Shown here: piece after piece, positions 8,892 to 16,921 of the stretch
How positions within the stretch are numbered: the stretch's first letter is position 1
How the letters are laid out: each line of letters opens with the position of its first letter
Origin: Christensenella sp. UBA767
Lineage (GTDB): Bacteria > Bacillota > Clostridia > Christensenellales > CAG-917
Direction of reading: 5' to 3'
NCBI GenBank assembly: GCA_002297185.1
Contig: DBJV01000072.1
Span: 3,468 to 23,455 of the forward strand
Length of the DNA: 19,988 bases
The notes under the pieces: model-generated
What the model was told of the DNA's origin: nothing
Database searches by the model: none
What the model saw: the letters and a program-made list of their open reading frames with translations, nothing else
Program-made: the position numbers and the translations under genes

Positions 8892-8996
8892 TCGTTGACA
8901 TAGGCATTTTACGATTTGAATCGATATGTTTTTGAGTTCTCTCGGTGCTGCGCCGTCTTGTTGCCGAAAGGCAAATATAACTCGGAGTGTATCAAT
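8892..8996 (+). promoter_or_regulatory. Promoter/leader cassette, copy 2 (upstream of paralogue B)
   Basis: Plus-strand copy of the cassette at 8587-8692. It has TCGTTGACATAGGCAT at its head, the identical 38-nt block at 8940-8977 with the TTGCC-GAAA-GGCAA hairpin at 8961-8974, and then CTCGGAG, the ribosome site, 9 nt before the ATG at 8997. Confidence 0.65.
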
Positions 8997-9692
8997 ATGA
9001 AATCTCAAACCCTTCAAAAGCAAAATGCAATCAACATTTATGATGGCAATCAAGCACAAGTCAAAATCGTTGCAAAAAAGAAATGCATATTAGACGATGA
9101 CGTTGTTATAACCACTGACAATATCAAGAAAATCGGCGAATTGATAGCGTTGCTAACTATAAGAACCGTTATGTGCCGTTCGGGCAAAGATTTATATCGT
9201 CTATACGACGGACTTATCAAGGATTGCAACAAATCAAACGATTCTCTCGATGAATACTCAGACGGATACGATATGGCGCAAACCGCAATGCTTTTCCTAT
9301 GCGAACACATTGACAAAAGGCTTGGTGACAATTATACGACCACTCGTGGAAACGTCATCTCGATTAAGCAAGCGTGTTTTCGTTTTACGGACAGATACTT
9401 GGGCAAACAATTCACTCGACATTTGGCGCACACAACCGCCATAAGCGACAGCGTTGAATCCTCGCACATAACTTTTATCGACGACGATTCCGACAACGAT
9501 TATACCGCCGTTGACGCGCTCATCGAAAAGATGAATTTGACTCAAGGCGAATATGATGTTCTCTGCGCCTATATGTCGGGTTTGACGTATCTCGAAGCAA
9601 CAAACCTTTTGAACGTCAATCACACGACCATTTGGCGCAGAAGAATGAAATTGCAAAATAAACTTAACGCACTTTGTGTCAAAAACTATTAA
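8997..9692 (+). CDS. Sigma-70-region-4-like protein, paralogue B (mobile-element type)
   Basis: A 231-aa homologue of the protein encoded at 7966-8586. The shared core is residues ~86-133 (EYSDGYDMAQTAMLFLCEHI, then KRLGD and ISIKQACFRF). The C-terminal region-4-like helix-turn-helix is ~179-221 (MNLTQGEYDVLCAYMSGLTY, then LEATNLLNVNHTTIWRRRMK). It has a longer, lysine-rich N-terminus than its partner. About 20 of 47 core residues are identical by eye. The ATG at 8997 is chosen over the upstream ATG at 8916 because CTCGGAG lies 9 nt before it and the upstream frame covers the conserved non-coding leader. The leaders of A and B are read in different frames, so those extensions are not protein-selected. 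The stop lies 12 nt from the 3' end of the alcohol dehydrogenase relic. The role is unknown; element-linked transcription control is likely. Confidence 0.72.
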   Translation: MKSQTLQKQNAINIYDGNQAQVKIVAKKKCILDDDVVITTDNIKKIGELIALLTIRTVMCRSGKDLYRLYDGLIKDCNKSNDSLDEYSDGYDMAQTAMLFLCEHIDKRLGDNYTTTRGNVISIKQACFRFTDRYLGKQFTRHLAHTTAISDSVESSHITFIDDDSDNDYTAVDALIEKMNLTQGEYDVLCAYMSGLTYLEATNLLNVNHTTIWRRRMKLQNKLNALCVKNY

Positions 9693-9704
9693 AAAGTAAT
9701 TACA

Positions 9705-10041
9705 TCAATATGCTATCTTGTAGAGTTCCAAGATGTCTTTTTCCGTTATTTTTCTCGAATTGCTATCGTGCAGACACCTGCGAATGCGTCTTTGTAGAGT
9801 TGTCTAAGCGCGCTTTCGGGGATATTAATCTCACGGAGAGTTTGCAGAATGCCAAGCAAAGGTCAAGCGAAAGTTGTTTAACTGTGCTTACCGTCGCTTT
9901 TGCGCCTTCTTCAACGGGCAAACCGTCAATAATCACGTCCGTTGCACGTGCGATATTACAATACTTCTTTTGTGCGACAAGCATATGTTTACTAACGGCA
10001 ATTTGATTATAAGAAAAATGTATGAATCTTAAACGACACAT
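9705..10041 (-). pseudogene. Iron-containing alcohol dehydrogenase (FucO-like), C-terminal remnant
   Basis: Three frames on the minus strand join into the C-terminus of a group III (iron-type) alcohol dehydrogenase of the lactaldehyde reductase type. The pieces are KKYCNIARATDVIIDGLPVE with EEGAKATVSTVKQLSLDL, then GILQTLREINIPESALRQLY with KDAFAGVCTIAIRE, then ITEKDILELYKIAY and TGA at 9705-9707. Intact relatives read here as ...LSxDLGIPxxLRE... and ...VCTGGNPRE-TxxDIxxLYxxAY. The first break is an apparent 5-nt insertion near 9850 and the second a 1-2 nt shift near 9746. The N-terminal ~270 residues, including the NAD and iron sites, are absent. No ribosome site precedes the open part. It is a dead relic, so it has no enzymatic role. 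Confidence 0.7.
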
Positions 10042-10135
10042 ACACTTTCTATAACGTTATAATATGCGGAAAAAGTTAATTTGACCTATGCATACCTAAA
10101 GCAGCTTCCTTGTTACCGCAAAAATTTTTACAAAT

Positions 10136-11794
10136 TCAGTTAAGTATGATTGTAACCGTCGTTCCGACGCCGAGTTTAGAGGTGAGAGACAAATCGGCGT
10201 TGTAGAGCGTGCAAACGTGCTTCACTATCGCAAGACCGAGTCCCGTGCCGCCCGTTTCGCGAGAGCGGGATTTGTTGACGCGGTAGAATCTCTCGAATAT
10301 GCGCTGTTGGTGCTTATCTTCTATGCCTATGCCGTCGTCGGCGACCGTGAGCGTCGTATGCGACGCGTCGGACGAAATCGTCACTTTCACGTATCCGCCG
10401 TTACGATTGTATTTCACGCCGTTTTCGACGAGATTTTTGACGAGTTCTATTGCGTGTTCCTTTTCCATTCTAACGATAGCGTCGCCGTCTACGGATATTT
10501 GCACGTTCTTCTCGGCGGCAACCGGCGCAAGGCTTTCCTTCACGCTTTCGGCAATTTTTGCAAGGCTCACGTCTTCGGGATTAACGTCTTTTTGCGATTC
10601 GAGTTCGCTCAAATCGAGCATATCTTTGAGCAACGCAATTATTCTCGACACTTCTTTATCGATTTTTTCGGAAAGAGCCTTCGTTTCTTGCTCGCTCGTT
10701 TGCAAGCCGATTATGTCGTTGAATCCTTTGATTGCGGTGAGCGGCGTTTTGAGTTCGTGCGAAGCGTTGGCGAAAAATTCGCTTCTGGTCTTTTCGCTCG
10801 TCTTGATTGCGGTTATATCGCTCAAAACCAAAACTTCCATCTCGTTTTCGAGCGCACGGGCGGAAACCATATAGAATTTGCCGTCGCTTGCGTACTCGAA
10901 ATCGCAACTCGTACCGTTTTCGAGGCAATCCGAAACGCGTGCGGAAAATCCTTTGTCTGCGGTGAGTACGGCGTGATTTTTGCCGACAACGTCTTTTAGG
11001 TCGAACACCGCGCAGGCGTTTTTGTTTATGGAAACTATATTCCCACTCTTGTTCAACACGACGATTCCGTCGGATATGTTGTCGAGGATATAGTCGAGTT
11101 TTTGCTTGTCGTCGGACTCTCTGCGCATAGAATCGCGAAGTTTCTCGCTCACGTCGTTTATCTCGACGAGGATCGCGTTGATTTCCTTATCGCTCGACGA
11201 AGGAATGGACGGAACGTACGATCCGTTTTTGACCGCTTCTAGATTGCTTTTCACGTCTTTGAGCGGTTTGAGAACTCCATTCGACACTGCAGCACTGGCA
11301 AAATAGGACAATACGAGTACCGCTATAAGCACGCACACCATAACGACTATACTCTTTTGAACGTAGCCTTGCACGCTTTCGACGGCGATTGCCGCGCGCA
11401 CGAAAACGTAACTGTCTCCTACGTCGACTTTTACGGCGTAATACGCCATATTCTTTTTGAGAGTACTACTATATCTAGTCACAACCGCAGGCGTACCTTT
11501 GAGCGCGTTTTGGATTTCTTCTCTGTCGAGATGTTGAACGCCGATTGCGTCCGCGCTTTGACTGTCCTTTATCGCAACGCCGGTTGCGTCAACGATTGTC
11601 AAACGAATATGCGCCGGCACGTTTTCGGTTATATTTTCGTCGTAGTTTGCCGCATAAATATTTGCGACGTCGACGATTTCCTTTTTCGCTTCGTCAAAGC
11701 GTTCGTCGCGCGCTACCGACAATCCCGAAAAGAATATCGCCAAAATCGCGACCGTCAAAATGATGACGTTGAATAAAACGAGTTTGTTTTTCAT
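10136..11794 (-). CDS. phoR: Phosphate-regulon sensor histidine kinase
   Basis: Membrane sensor kinase that phosphorylates the adjacent response regulator under phosphate limitation. It has 552 aa from the ATG at 11794. Layout: TM1 ~5-28, an extracytoplasmic segment, TM2 (SIVVMVCVLIAVLVLSYFA), HAMP (LKPLKDVKSNLEAVKNGSY), PAS (LDYILDNISDGIVVLNKSGN), HisKA with the phospho-acceptor H346 in FFANASHELKTPLTAIKGF, and HATPase with N box LVKNLVENGVKYN, G1 VADDGIGI, F box RIFERFYRV and G2 GGTGLGLAIVKH. The frame is open further upstream (to 12031), but that part lies inside the regulator gene and is basic nonsense. The ATG at 11794 overlaps the regulator's TGA by 4 nt (ATGA), a coupled junction. It is the last gene of the pst-pho operon. 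Confidence 0.93.
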   Translation of the reverse strand: MKNKLVLFNVIILTVAILAIFFSGLSVARDERFDEAKKEIVDVANIYAANYDENITENVPAHIRLTIVDATGVAIKDSQSADAIGVQHLDREEIQNALKGTPAVVTRYSSTLKKNMAYYAVKVDVGDSYVFVRAAIAVESVQGYVQKSIVVMVCVLIAVLVLSYFASAAVSNGVLKPLKDVKSNLEAVKNGSYVPSIPSSSDKEINAILVEINDVSEKLRDSMRRESDDKQKLDYILDNISDGIVVLNKSGNIVSINKNACAVFDLKDVVGKNHAVLTADKGFSARVSDCLENGTSCDFEYASDGKFYMVSARALENEMEVLVLSDITAIKTSEKTRSEFFANASHELKTPLTAIKGFNDIIGLQTSEQETKALSEKIDKEVSRIIALLKDMLDLSELESQKDVNPEDVSLAKIAESVKESLAPVAAEKNVQISVDGDAIVRMEKEHAIELVKNLVENGVKYNRNGGYVKVTISSDASHTTLTVADDGIGIEDKHQQRIFERFYRVNKSRSRETGGTGLGLAIVKHVCTLYNADLSLTSKLGVGTTVTIILN

Positions 11795-12456
11795 TTCAGT
11801 ACGTACCCCACGCCGCGCACGGTTTCGATTTGCGCCGTCGATTCGGCAAGCAGTTTTCTCAAATCCGCAATATGAATATCGAGAGTTCTCGTTTCGCCGT
11901 AGTTGTCGCCCCACACGCTGTCGAGAAGCGTATTGCGCGAAAGCACGTTTTGCGAGTTTTGAACGAGCAGTTTCAAAAGTTCGTATTGCTTTAACGTGAG
12001 TTTCTTTTCTTCGCCCGAGATAATCACGCAATGTGTCGAATCGTCGATATTTATATCCTTATAAGCAATCGCGCTCTTTTGCGATTTGCGAAGTTTTGCA
12101 TTGATTCTCGCAACGAGTTCCAACACGCCGAACGGCTTTGCGAGATAATCGTCCGCGCCCAAATCGAGTCCTCGTACCTTGTCGATTTCGGTGGATTTTG
12201 CAGAAACCATAATCACGGGAATATCGCTCGTTTGAGAGTTGCTTTTCATCGCTTTGAGAATCTCGTATCCATCAAGACCGTCGAGCATTATATCCAAAAT
12301 CGCAAGGTCGCATTTCCTTTCCGAAAGCGCGCTCAAAAAATCCTCGCCGGTTTGGAAACACTCGATTTCAAAACCTGCGTTTTTAAGCGCGTATGCGTAT
12401 ACTTCGCGTATGGATTGTTCGTCGTCAACTGCATAAATAAGGCGTTTATTTTCCAT
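11791..12456 (-). CDS. phoP: Phosphate-regulon response regulator (OmpR/PhoB family)
   Basis: DNA-binding response regulator, 221 aa. The receiver domain (1-~118) has the acidic pair D11/D12 (YAVDDEQ), phospho-acceptor D55 (LAILDIMLDGLDGYEIL), S85 (VIMVSAKS) and K107 (DYLAKPFG). The winged-helix domain (~125-221) has LTLKQYELLKLLVQNSQNVL, TLLDSVWGDNYGETRTLDIH and IETVRGVGYVLK. It would bind Pho boxes and activate pst genes, including its own operon through the repeats at 16922-16949. The name phoP follows Firmicutes usage; phoB would be equivalent. It starts 34 nt after phoU and overlaps phoR by 4 nt. Confidence 0.93.
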   Translation of the reverse strand: MENKRLIYAVDDEQSIREVYAYALKNAGFEIECFQTGEDFLSALSERKCDLAILDIMLDGLDGYEILKAMKSNSQTSDIPVIMVSAKSTEIDKVRGLDLGADDYLAKPFGVLELVARINAKLRKSQKSAIAYKDINIDDSTHCVIISGEEKKLTLKQYELLKLLVQNSQNVLSRNTLLDSVWGDNYGETRTLDIHIADLRKLLAESTAQIETVRGVGYVLK

Positions 12457-12490
12457 TTTGTCACCATAAAGCGTCGATTGTGTGTTTTGT

Positions 12491-13144
12491 TTAACTTTGA
12501 CTGTGATATCCTGTCACTGCATATTCCGCCCATTCGCCTATATTTACGGCGTGGTCGCCTATGCGTTCGAGATACTTTGCTATCATCATAAAAAGTATTG
12601 CTTGTTCCGCATTTTCGGGGTCTTTTTTGATGAGTTCGACAAGGTCTGATTTGACGATTTCAAACAACTCGTCAACTCTGTCGTCGCGCTTGTCGAGTCC
12701 TCTTGCCGTGTCCAAATCTCTGTTTATGTAACTCGACACGCCGTCCTTGACCATACCTATGGCAAGTTTGGACATAAGTTCGATATGCTCGGGTTCTTTG
12801 ATAAATTTGTCGTCCTTGAATTGCAAACTTATCTCGGATATATCCGCCGCTTGGTCTGCTATACGTTCGAGGTCGGTTATCATTTTCAGAGCCGCCGACA
12901 CGTCGCGGAAATCGCTCGCAACGGGGTGTTCCATAAGCAAAATTTTTAGGCAATCTTGTTCGATTTCCCTTTGCTCGTCGTCGATGTTTTTGTCCTCTGC
13001 GATTACTTCTCTTGCAAGGTCTTTATCGAGATGTTTGAGAGCCTTTATGGACTTTTCGATTGCGATTTGCGTGTCGTGGCACATCGCCACGAGTTTGTTG
13101 AACACGAGATTGAGTTCTCGCTCGTATTTGTTTCTTATACTCAT
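12491..13144 (-). CDS. phoU: Phosphate transport/signalling modulator PhoU
   Basis: Peripheral cytoplasmic helical protein that links Pst transporter activity to PhoR signalling and limits phosphate uptake. It has 217 aa, the usual length. Two three-helix-bundle repeats are visible, each with the E/DxxxD metal-cluster motif: KMITDLERIADQAADI in the first and AKYLERIGDHAVNIGEW in the second. The N-terminus RNKYERELNLVFNKLVAMCH is typical. An AAGGAA site lies about 12 nt before the ATG. A 104-nt gap separates it from pstB, the longest in the operon; it is AT-rich and could hold a processing site or an internal promoter, but no clear one is visible. Confidence 0.95.
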   Translation of the reverse strand: MSIRNKYERELNLVFNKLVAMCHDTQIAIEKSIKALKHLDKDLAREVIAEDKNIDDEQREIEQDCLKILLMEHPVASDFRDVSAALKMITDLERIADQAADISEISLQFKDDKFIKEPEHIELMSKLAIGMVKDGVSSYINRDLDTARGLDKRDDRVDELFEIVKSDLVELIKKDPENAEQAILFMMIAKYLERIGDHAVNIGEWAEYAVTGYHSQS

Positions 13145-13248
13145 AGTTTATCTATTATTCCTTCTTATATCAAGCGATTTTTCAAATATATTTCGGCGTA
13201 ACTGTTATTGAATTTTAACTTTCAAACTGCTATATATACATTTTGAAA

Positions 13249-14031
13249 TCAACCGAATCTGCCCGTAATATAGTTTTCGGTGCGCTTATCGCAAGGCGAC
13301 GAGAAGATTTGTTCGGTATCGCCGTATTCCACTAGTTCGCCGAGTAAGAAAAATGCCGTTTTGTCTGCGATTCTGGTTGCCTGTTGCATATTGTGCGTGA
13401 CGATGACGATAGTCGTGGACTTGGCAAGTTCGTCGCAAAGTTCCTCGATTTTGCCCGTCGATATGGGGTCAAGCGCGCTTGTCGGCTCGTCCATAAGAAG
13501 AATTTTCGGCTTGACCGCAAGGGCGCGCGCTATGCAAAGTCGTTGCTGTTGTCCGCCAGAAAGCCCGAGCGCGGATTTGTCGAGACGGTCTTTTAACTCG
13601 TCCCACATAGAAGCGTCTTTAAGGGATTGTTCCACAATCTCGTCGAGTTGCGCCTTTTTGTGAATACCTATCGTTCTCGGTCCGTACGCCACATTGTCGT
13701 ACACGCTCATCGGAAACGGATTGGGCTTTTGAAAAACCATACCCACATTACGACGAAGTTCGTTCACATCTATTTTGCCATAAATATCCACGTCGCCCAC
13801 AAGGAATTTGCCCTCGATTTTGCAACCGTCAACGAGGTCGTTCATACGATTGAAACATTTGAGAAACGTAGATTTTCCGCAACCCGACGGCCCTATAAAC
13901 GCAGTGACCTGTCTTTCGGGAATTTCTATATTAACGTTTTTCAACGCTTGGAAATCGCCGTACCACAAGTTTGCGTTTTCGACGGAAATATTCTGTCCGA
14001 ATTCAAGCGTTTTTTGCTGTTTTTTTGCCAT
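13249..14031 (-). CDS. pstB: Phosphate ABC transporter ATP-binding protein
   Basis: ATPase subunit that powers the PstSCAB high-affinity phosphate importer on the inner face of the membrane. It has 260 aa and is complete: Walker A GPSGCGKST (47-55), the PstB-typical FLKCFNRMNDL next to it, Q-loop VFQKPNPFPMSVYDNVAYG, signature LSGGQQQRLCIARAL, Walker B ILLMDEPTSALDP and H-loop TIVIVTHNM. The ATG at 14031 lies inside the end of pstCA (29-bp overlap) and is preceded by AGAGGT, so the two genes are translationally linked. Confidence 0.97.
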   Translation of the reverse strand: MAKKQQKTLEFGQNISVENANLWYGDFQALKNVNIEIPERQVTAFIGPSGCGKSTFLKCFNRMNDLVDGCKIEGKFLVGDVDIYGKIDVNELRRNVGMVFQKPNPFPMSVYDNVAYGPRTIGIHKKAQLDEIVEQSLKDASMWDELKDRLDKSALGLSGGQQQRLCIARALAVKPKILLMDEPTSALDPISTGKIEELCDELAKSTTIVIVTHNMQQATRIADKTAFFLLGELVEYGDTEQIFSSPCDKRTENYITGRFG

Positions 14032-15898
14032 TTATTTTACCTCTTATTTTTGAGAATAAGCTTTGATTTGCCTTTGTCGTACCGCCGAGTTTTCTCGACA
14101 GTTTGCCACCTATGAGTTCGGCAAACAAGTTGAGCGCAAGCACTATGACGATAAGCACGACTGCCGTTGCGTACGCCTCGTTCATATACCACCCTTCGCC
14201 CGAAAGTTGATAGAGCGCGACTGCAAGCGTTGCGCCGCTGTCCGTCACGCTTTTGGGGATACCGACTATGACCGAACCCATCGTGTAAAGGAACGGCGCG
14301 GACTCGCTTATCACTCTGCCCATCGTCAAAATGACCGCCGAAATTATACCCGGCATTGCCGACGGAAGCACGACTTTGAATATCGTGCGCAGTTTGCCCG
14401 CGCCCATCGCGAAACTTCCTTCTCGAAGCATATCGGGCACGGACTTCAGACTTTCTTCCGTCGAACTTACGATTGTGGGCAAAAGCATTATGCTCACGGT
14501 AAATACGCCCGCAATTATACTGCTCGTCCCTGTAAACCATTGCTTGAAAGTTATCATACCGAACAGACCGTAAACAATGGACGGAACGCCTGAAAGCACG
14601 TTTATCGCCGTGCGGATTATCTTGATGAAAAAGTTGCGTTTTTTGGTGTATTCGTTGAGAAAAATCGCCGTCATTATACCTACGGGAACGGAAATCAAAA
14701 GGCTCAAAACCACCGTATAAAGCGTAGTAACGATTGCGGGAAGTATGGTGACTTTGCCGCCGAATTCGTACTTGCCGTAGATAAGTTCGGGATTTCGCAC
14801 AAGTTCGGGAAAGCCTTTGACGAAGATAAACCCTACGACAAGAACAAGCACCGCCGTTGCGATAATTCCTGCGCCGATTGCAAAAGCCTTTGCTACGTCG
14901 GCGGAATGAATTTTGTGCATAAACGCGCCGTATCCGTACTTTATCCGTTTGAAAAATACGGTTAAACGATTGTTTTTGCCATTTTCGCGCTTTGCTAGCT
15001 TCTTTGACGTAACGCTTTTCACCACTCGTTTGGACACGAGATTGAACACGAAGTTCACGACGAGGATAAACACCAAAAGCACTGCGCCCGTAGCAATCAA
15101 CGCGCCCTCTTGCAATTCGCCTGCGTATCCCATTTCGAGAACGATGTTTGCCGTAAGCACGCGGAAGGATGAAAACAATCCGTCGGGATAAGTCACCGAG
15201 TTTCCCGCGACCATAACGACTGCCATAGTTTCGCCGAGCGCACGTCCAATACCCAAAACCAAAGACGCCGTTATTCCCGAACGAGCCGCTGGCGACATAA
15301 TGTGAAACACAGTTTCGCTGTGCGTCGCGCCCATTGCGAGCGATCCTTCGTAATAACTTTTCGGCACGGCTTCGAGGCTCGTGCGCGACAAGGATACGAC
15401 GGTCGGAAGAATCATTATGCCGAGTATAAGCGACGTTGCCAAAAGACCGCTTCCGTTGTTCGGCGCAACGTTTGAAAGAAGCGGAAGCAAGAATACGATT
15501 CCGAAAAATCCGTATACGACGGACGGTATGCCCGCCAAAAGATTGATAACCGACGAGAGCGGCTTTTTGAGAAATTTCGGGCAGTAAAACGCAAGGAAAA
15601 TCGCCGTGAAATATCCCAGCGTTCCGCCGATTATAAGCGCGCCCACCGTTGCCGAAAGCGTGCCGACTATCATCGTGAATATGCCGTAACTTCCCGCCGC
15701 CGCGCCGCCGTATACGTCGTCTTTGTCGGGCATCCACTTGTCGCCGAAAAGGAAGTTGAAAAAGCCTATCTCTTTGAGTGCGGGTACGCTTTTTGCAATC
15801 AGAAACGCGAAAATCGCAACGACGGCAATCGTGCAAACAACTGCCGCCGATGCGAATACGCCTTTTCCTATTTTGTCTTTAATTCTGTTTGCAGTCAT
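14003..15898 (-). CDS. pstCA: Fused phosphate ABC transporter permease PstC-PstA
   Basis: A single 631-aa polypeptide contains both membrane subunits of the phosphate importer. Residues ~1-290 are PstC, with an N-terminal membrane segment (FASAAVVCTIAVVAIFAFLI), LAGIPSVVYGFFGIVFLLPL and the EAA loop EGSLAMGATHSETVFHIMSP (184-203). A basic linker follows (~290-335). Residues ~335-631 are PstA, with VLSGVPSIVYGLFGMITF and the EAA loop EGSFAMGAGKLRTIFKVVLP (493-512). Both halves keep the ATPase-contacting loop and the GIPSVVYG/GVPSIVYG pair, so the fusion looks functional. Usually the two are separate genes. It starts 2 nt after the pstS stop and overlaps pstB by 29 bp. No frameshift or stop is seen at the joint. 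Confidence 0.94.
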   Translation of the reverse strand: MTANRIKDKIGKGVFASAAVVCTIAVVAIFAFLIAKSVPALKEIGFFNFLFGDKWMPDKDDVYGGAAAGSYGIFTMIVGTLSATVGALIIGGTLGYFTAIFLAFYCPKFLKKPLSSVINLLAGIPSVVYGFFGIVFLLPLLSNVAPNNGSGLLATSLILGIMILPTVVSLSRTSLEAVPKSYYEGSLAMGATHSETVFHIMSPAARSGITASLVLGIGRALGETMAVVMVAGNSVTYPDGLFSSFRVLTANIVLEMGYAGELQEGALIATGAVLLVFILVVNFVFNLVSKRVVKSVTSKKLAKRENGKNNRLTVFFKRIKYGYGAFMHKIHSADVAKAFAIGAGIIATAVLVLVVGFIFVKGFPELVRNPELIYGKYEFGGKVTILPAIVTTLYTVVLSLLISVPVGIMTAIFLNEYTKKRNFFIKIIRTAINVLSGVPSIVYGLFGMITFKQWFTGTSSIIAGVFTVSIMLLPTIVSSTEESLKSVPDMLREGSFAMGAGKLRTIFKVVLPSAMPGIISAVILTMGRVISESAPFLYTMGSVIVGIPKSVTDSGATLAVALYQLSGEGWYMNEAYATAVVLIVIVLALNLFAELIGGKLSRKLGGTTKANQSLFSKIRGKINGKKTAKNA

Positions 15899-15900
15899 AA

Positions 15901-16851
15901 TTAGCCGAGTTGACTGAATTTGGTGATTTCACCCGTATAGATTTTGTAGAGTTGTTCGAGTGTCAAATCTTCAACGCTCGTGTTGTCTTTGTTGACGATG
16001 ACCGCAACTGCGTCAAGGCAGACGTTGAAACTGTCAATGCCTTCTTTGTCGACTGCCGCAGACGAAAGTCCGATTACGTTACCGCTGTTGTCCTCTTCAA
16101 CCGCCTTGCGACCAACCGACGAGCCTTCGAGTTGGATGTCGAACACGTCGCTTGCGTTCACACCGTAAAGACCTGCATACGCTTTTGCCGCCGCGTTGAT
16201 AAGTTTTTCCATAGATGTCGAGCCGCGCACGACGATTTTGTCACCCGCAGGAAGTGCCGATTGTTTTTCGTAAGTGCCAACCGCTATCGCTTCCTTGCCT
16301 GCATTTGCTCTCTTTGCGCCGTCTGAAAGGAATATCGTTCCGACTTCCTCGCTGTCGCAAATCGCTTTGAGTGCGTCGCTCTTAAGATAAGAAAGAAAAT
16401 CTGCCGCTCTTGCGCTCAATGCCGTTTTGTTTGTCGTCATAACAACAAACGGACGCTGGATTTTGTAAGTACCGTCAAGAACGGTCTGCTTGCTCGGCGC
16501 AACGCCGGCAACCTTTACGACCTTGACCGAATCGTCAGCCGAACCGAGAGAAACGTAGCCGATTGCTTGTTTGTCGGATTGCACAGCAGAAAGCACCGTG
16601 CCCGTTTTGCTTTGCACGTTTGCCGTTGCCGTCGTGCGATATACGGTTTTGCCGTTTTCGTCTTTTTCGTTGAGATAGTGCGTGCCGTCCGTGACAACTT
16701 TGTCGAACGCCTCGCGAGTGCCGCTGCTCTGTTCTCTTGCAATAACGGTTATGTCCTTGTCGGGATTAAAGCCTGCGTTGCACGCTACGAGCGATACCGC
16801 CGTGATTGCAACAAGTGCGATTGCTATCGTAATGAAGATTGATTTTTTCAT
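15901..16851 (-). CDS. pstS: Phosphate-binding lipoprotein PstS, circularly permuted
   Basis: Extracytoplasmic phosphate receptor of the Pst importer, 316 aa. A signal peptide ends in the lipobox LVAC with the lipidated C24. The segment order is unusual. The mature protein opens with ITVIAREQSSGTREAF (34-49), IGYVSLGS and YKIQRPFVVMTT, which in standard PstS form the C-terminal half. The N-terminal-type segment follows: KIVVRGSTSMEKLINAAAKA (205-224), EGSSVGRKAV, VIGLSSA and DAVAVIVNKDN. The protein ends at LTLEQLYKIYTGEITKFSQL, exactly where standard PstS would continue into the SREEGSGTR region. Both phosphate-site loops are present, so it is probably functional. It is the first gene of the operon, with AAGGAG before the ATG and a Pho box upstream. 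Confidence 0.9.
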   Translation of the reverse strand: MKKSIFITIAIALVAITAVSLVACNAGFNPDKDITVIAREQSSGTREAFDKVVTDGTHYLNEKDENGKTVYRTTATANVQSKTGTVLSAVQSDKQAIGYVSLGSADDSVKVVKVAGVAPSKQTVLDGTYKIQRPFVVMTTNKTALSARAADFLSYLKSDALKAICDSEEVGTIFLSDGAKRANAGKEAIAVGTYEKQSALPAGDKIVVRGSTSMEKLINAAAKAYAGLYGVNASDVFDIQLEGSSVGRKAVEEDNSGNVIGLSSAAVDKEGIDSFNVCLDAVAVIVNKDNTSVEDLTLEQLYKIYTGEITKFSQLG

Positions 16852-16921
16852 AAGTTGCTCCTTGTTTTAAGTTTGCAAGCAAAGCATAGCATTTTCATAA
16901 CTTTCAAACAGCCCGATTTCG

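Noticed and set aside
8836..8898. 20-codon ORF after the third leader cassette
   Set aside because: Too far from the TCGGAG site, no similarity to the paralogues, and no other support.
8916..8996. N-terminal extension of sigma-like paralogue B (and 8587-8652 for A)
   Set aside because: These stretches are the conserved leader. The two genes read it in different frames, and good ribosome sites stand before the later ATGs.
9674..10006. Plus-strand 110-codon ORF
   Set aside because: Antisense to the alcohol dehydrogenase relic, which explains the region better.
10217..10999. 260-codon open frame antisense to the sensor kinase, and similar plus-strand frames through the pst-pho operon
   Set aside because: Stop-poor shadows caused by the codon use of the minus-strand genes. 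No ribosome sites or domains; the minus-strand products are all recognisable.
11795..12031. Upstream extension of the sensor kinase to a 631-aa protein
   Set aside because: The extra 79 residues lie inside the response-regulator gene and are basic and unstructured. The 4-nt overlap ATG at 11794 is a normal junction.
14037..15836. 599-codon open frame on the same strand as pstCA, in another frame
   Set aside because: The peptide is arginine-rich and has no family motifs. It is the shadow of the real permease frame, which has clear EAA loops and membrane segments.
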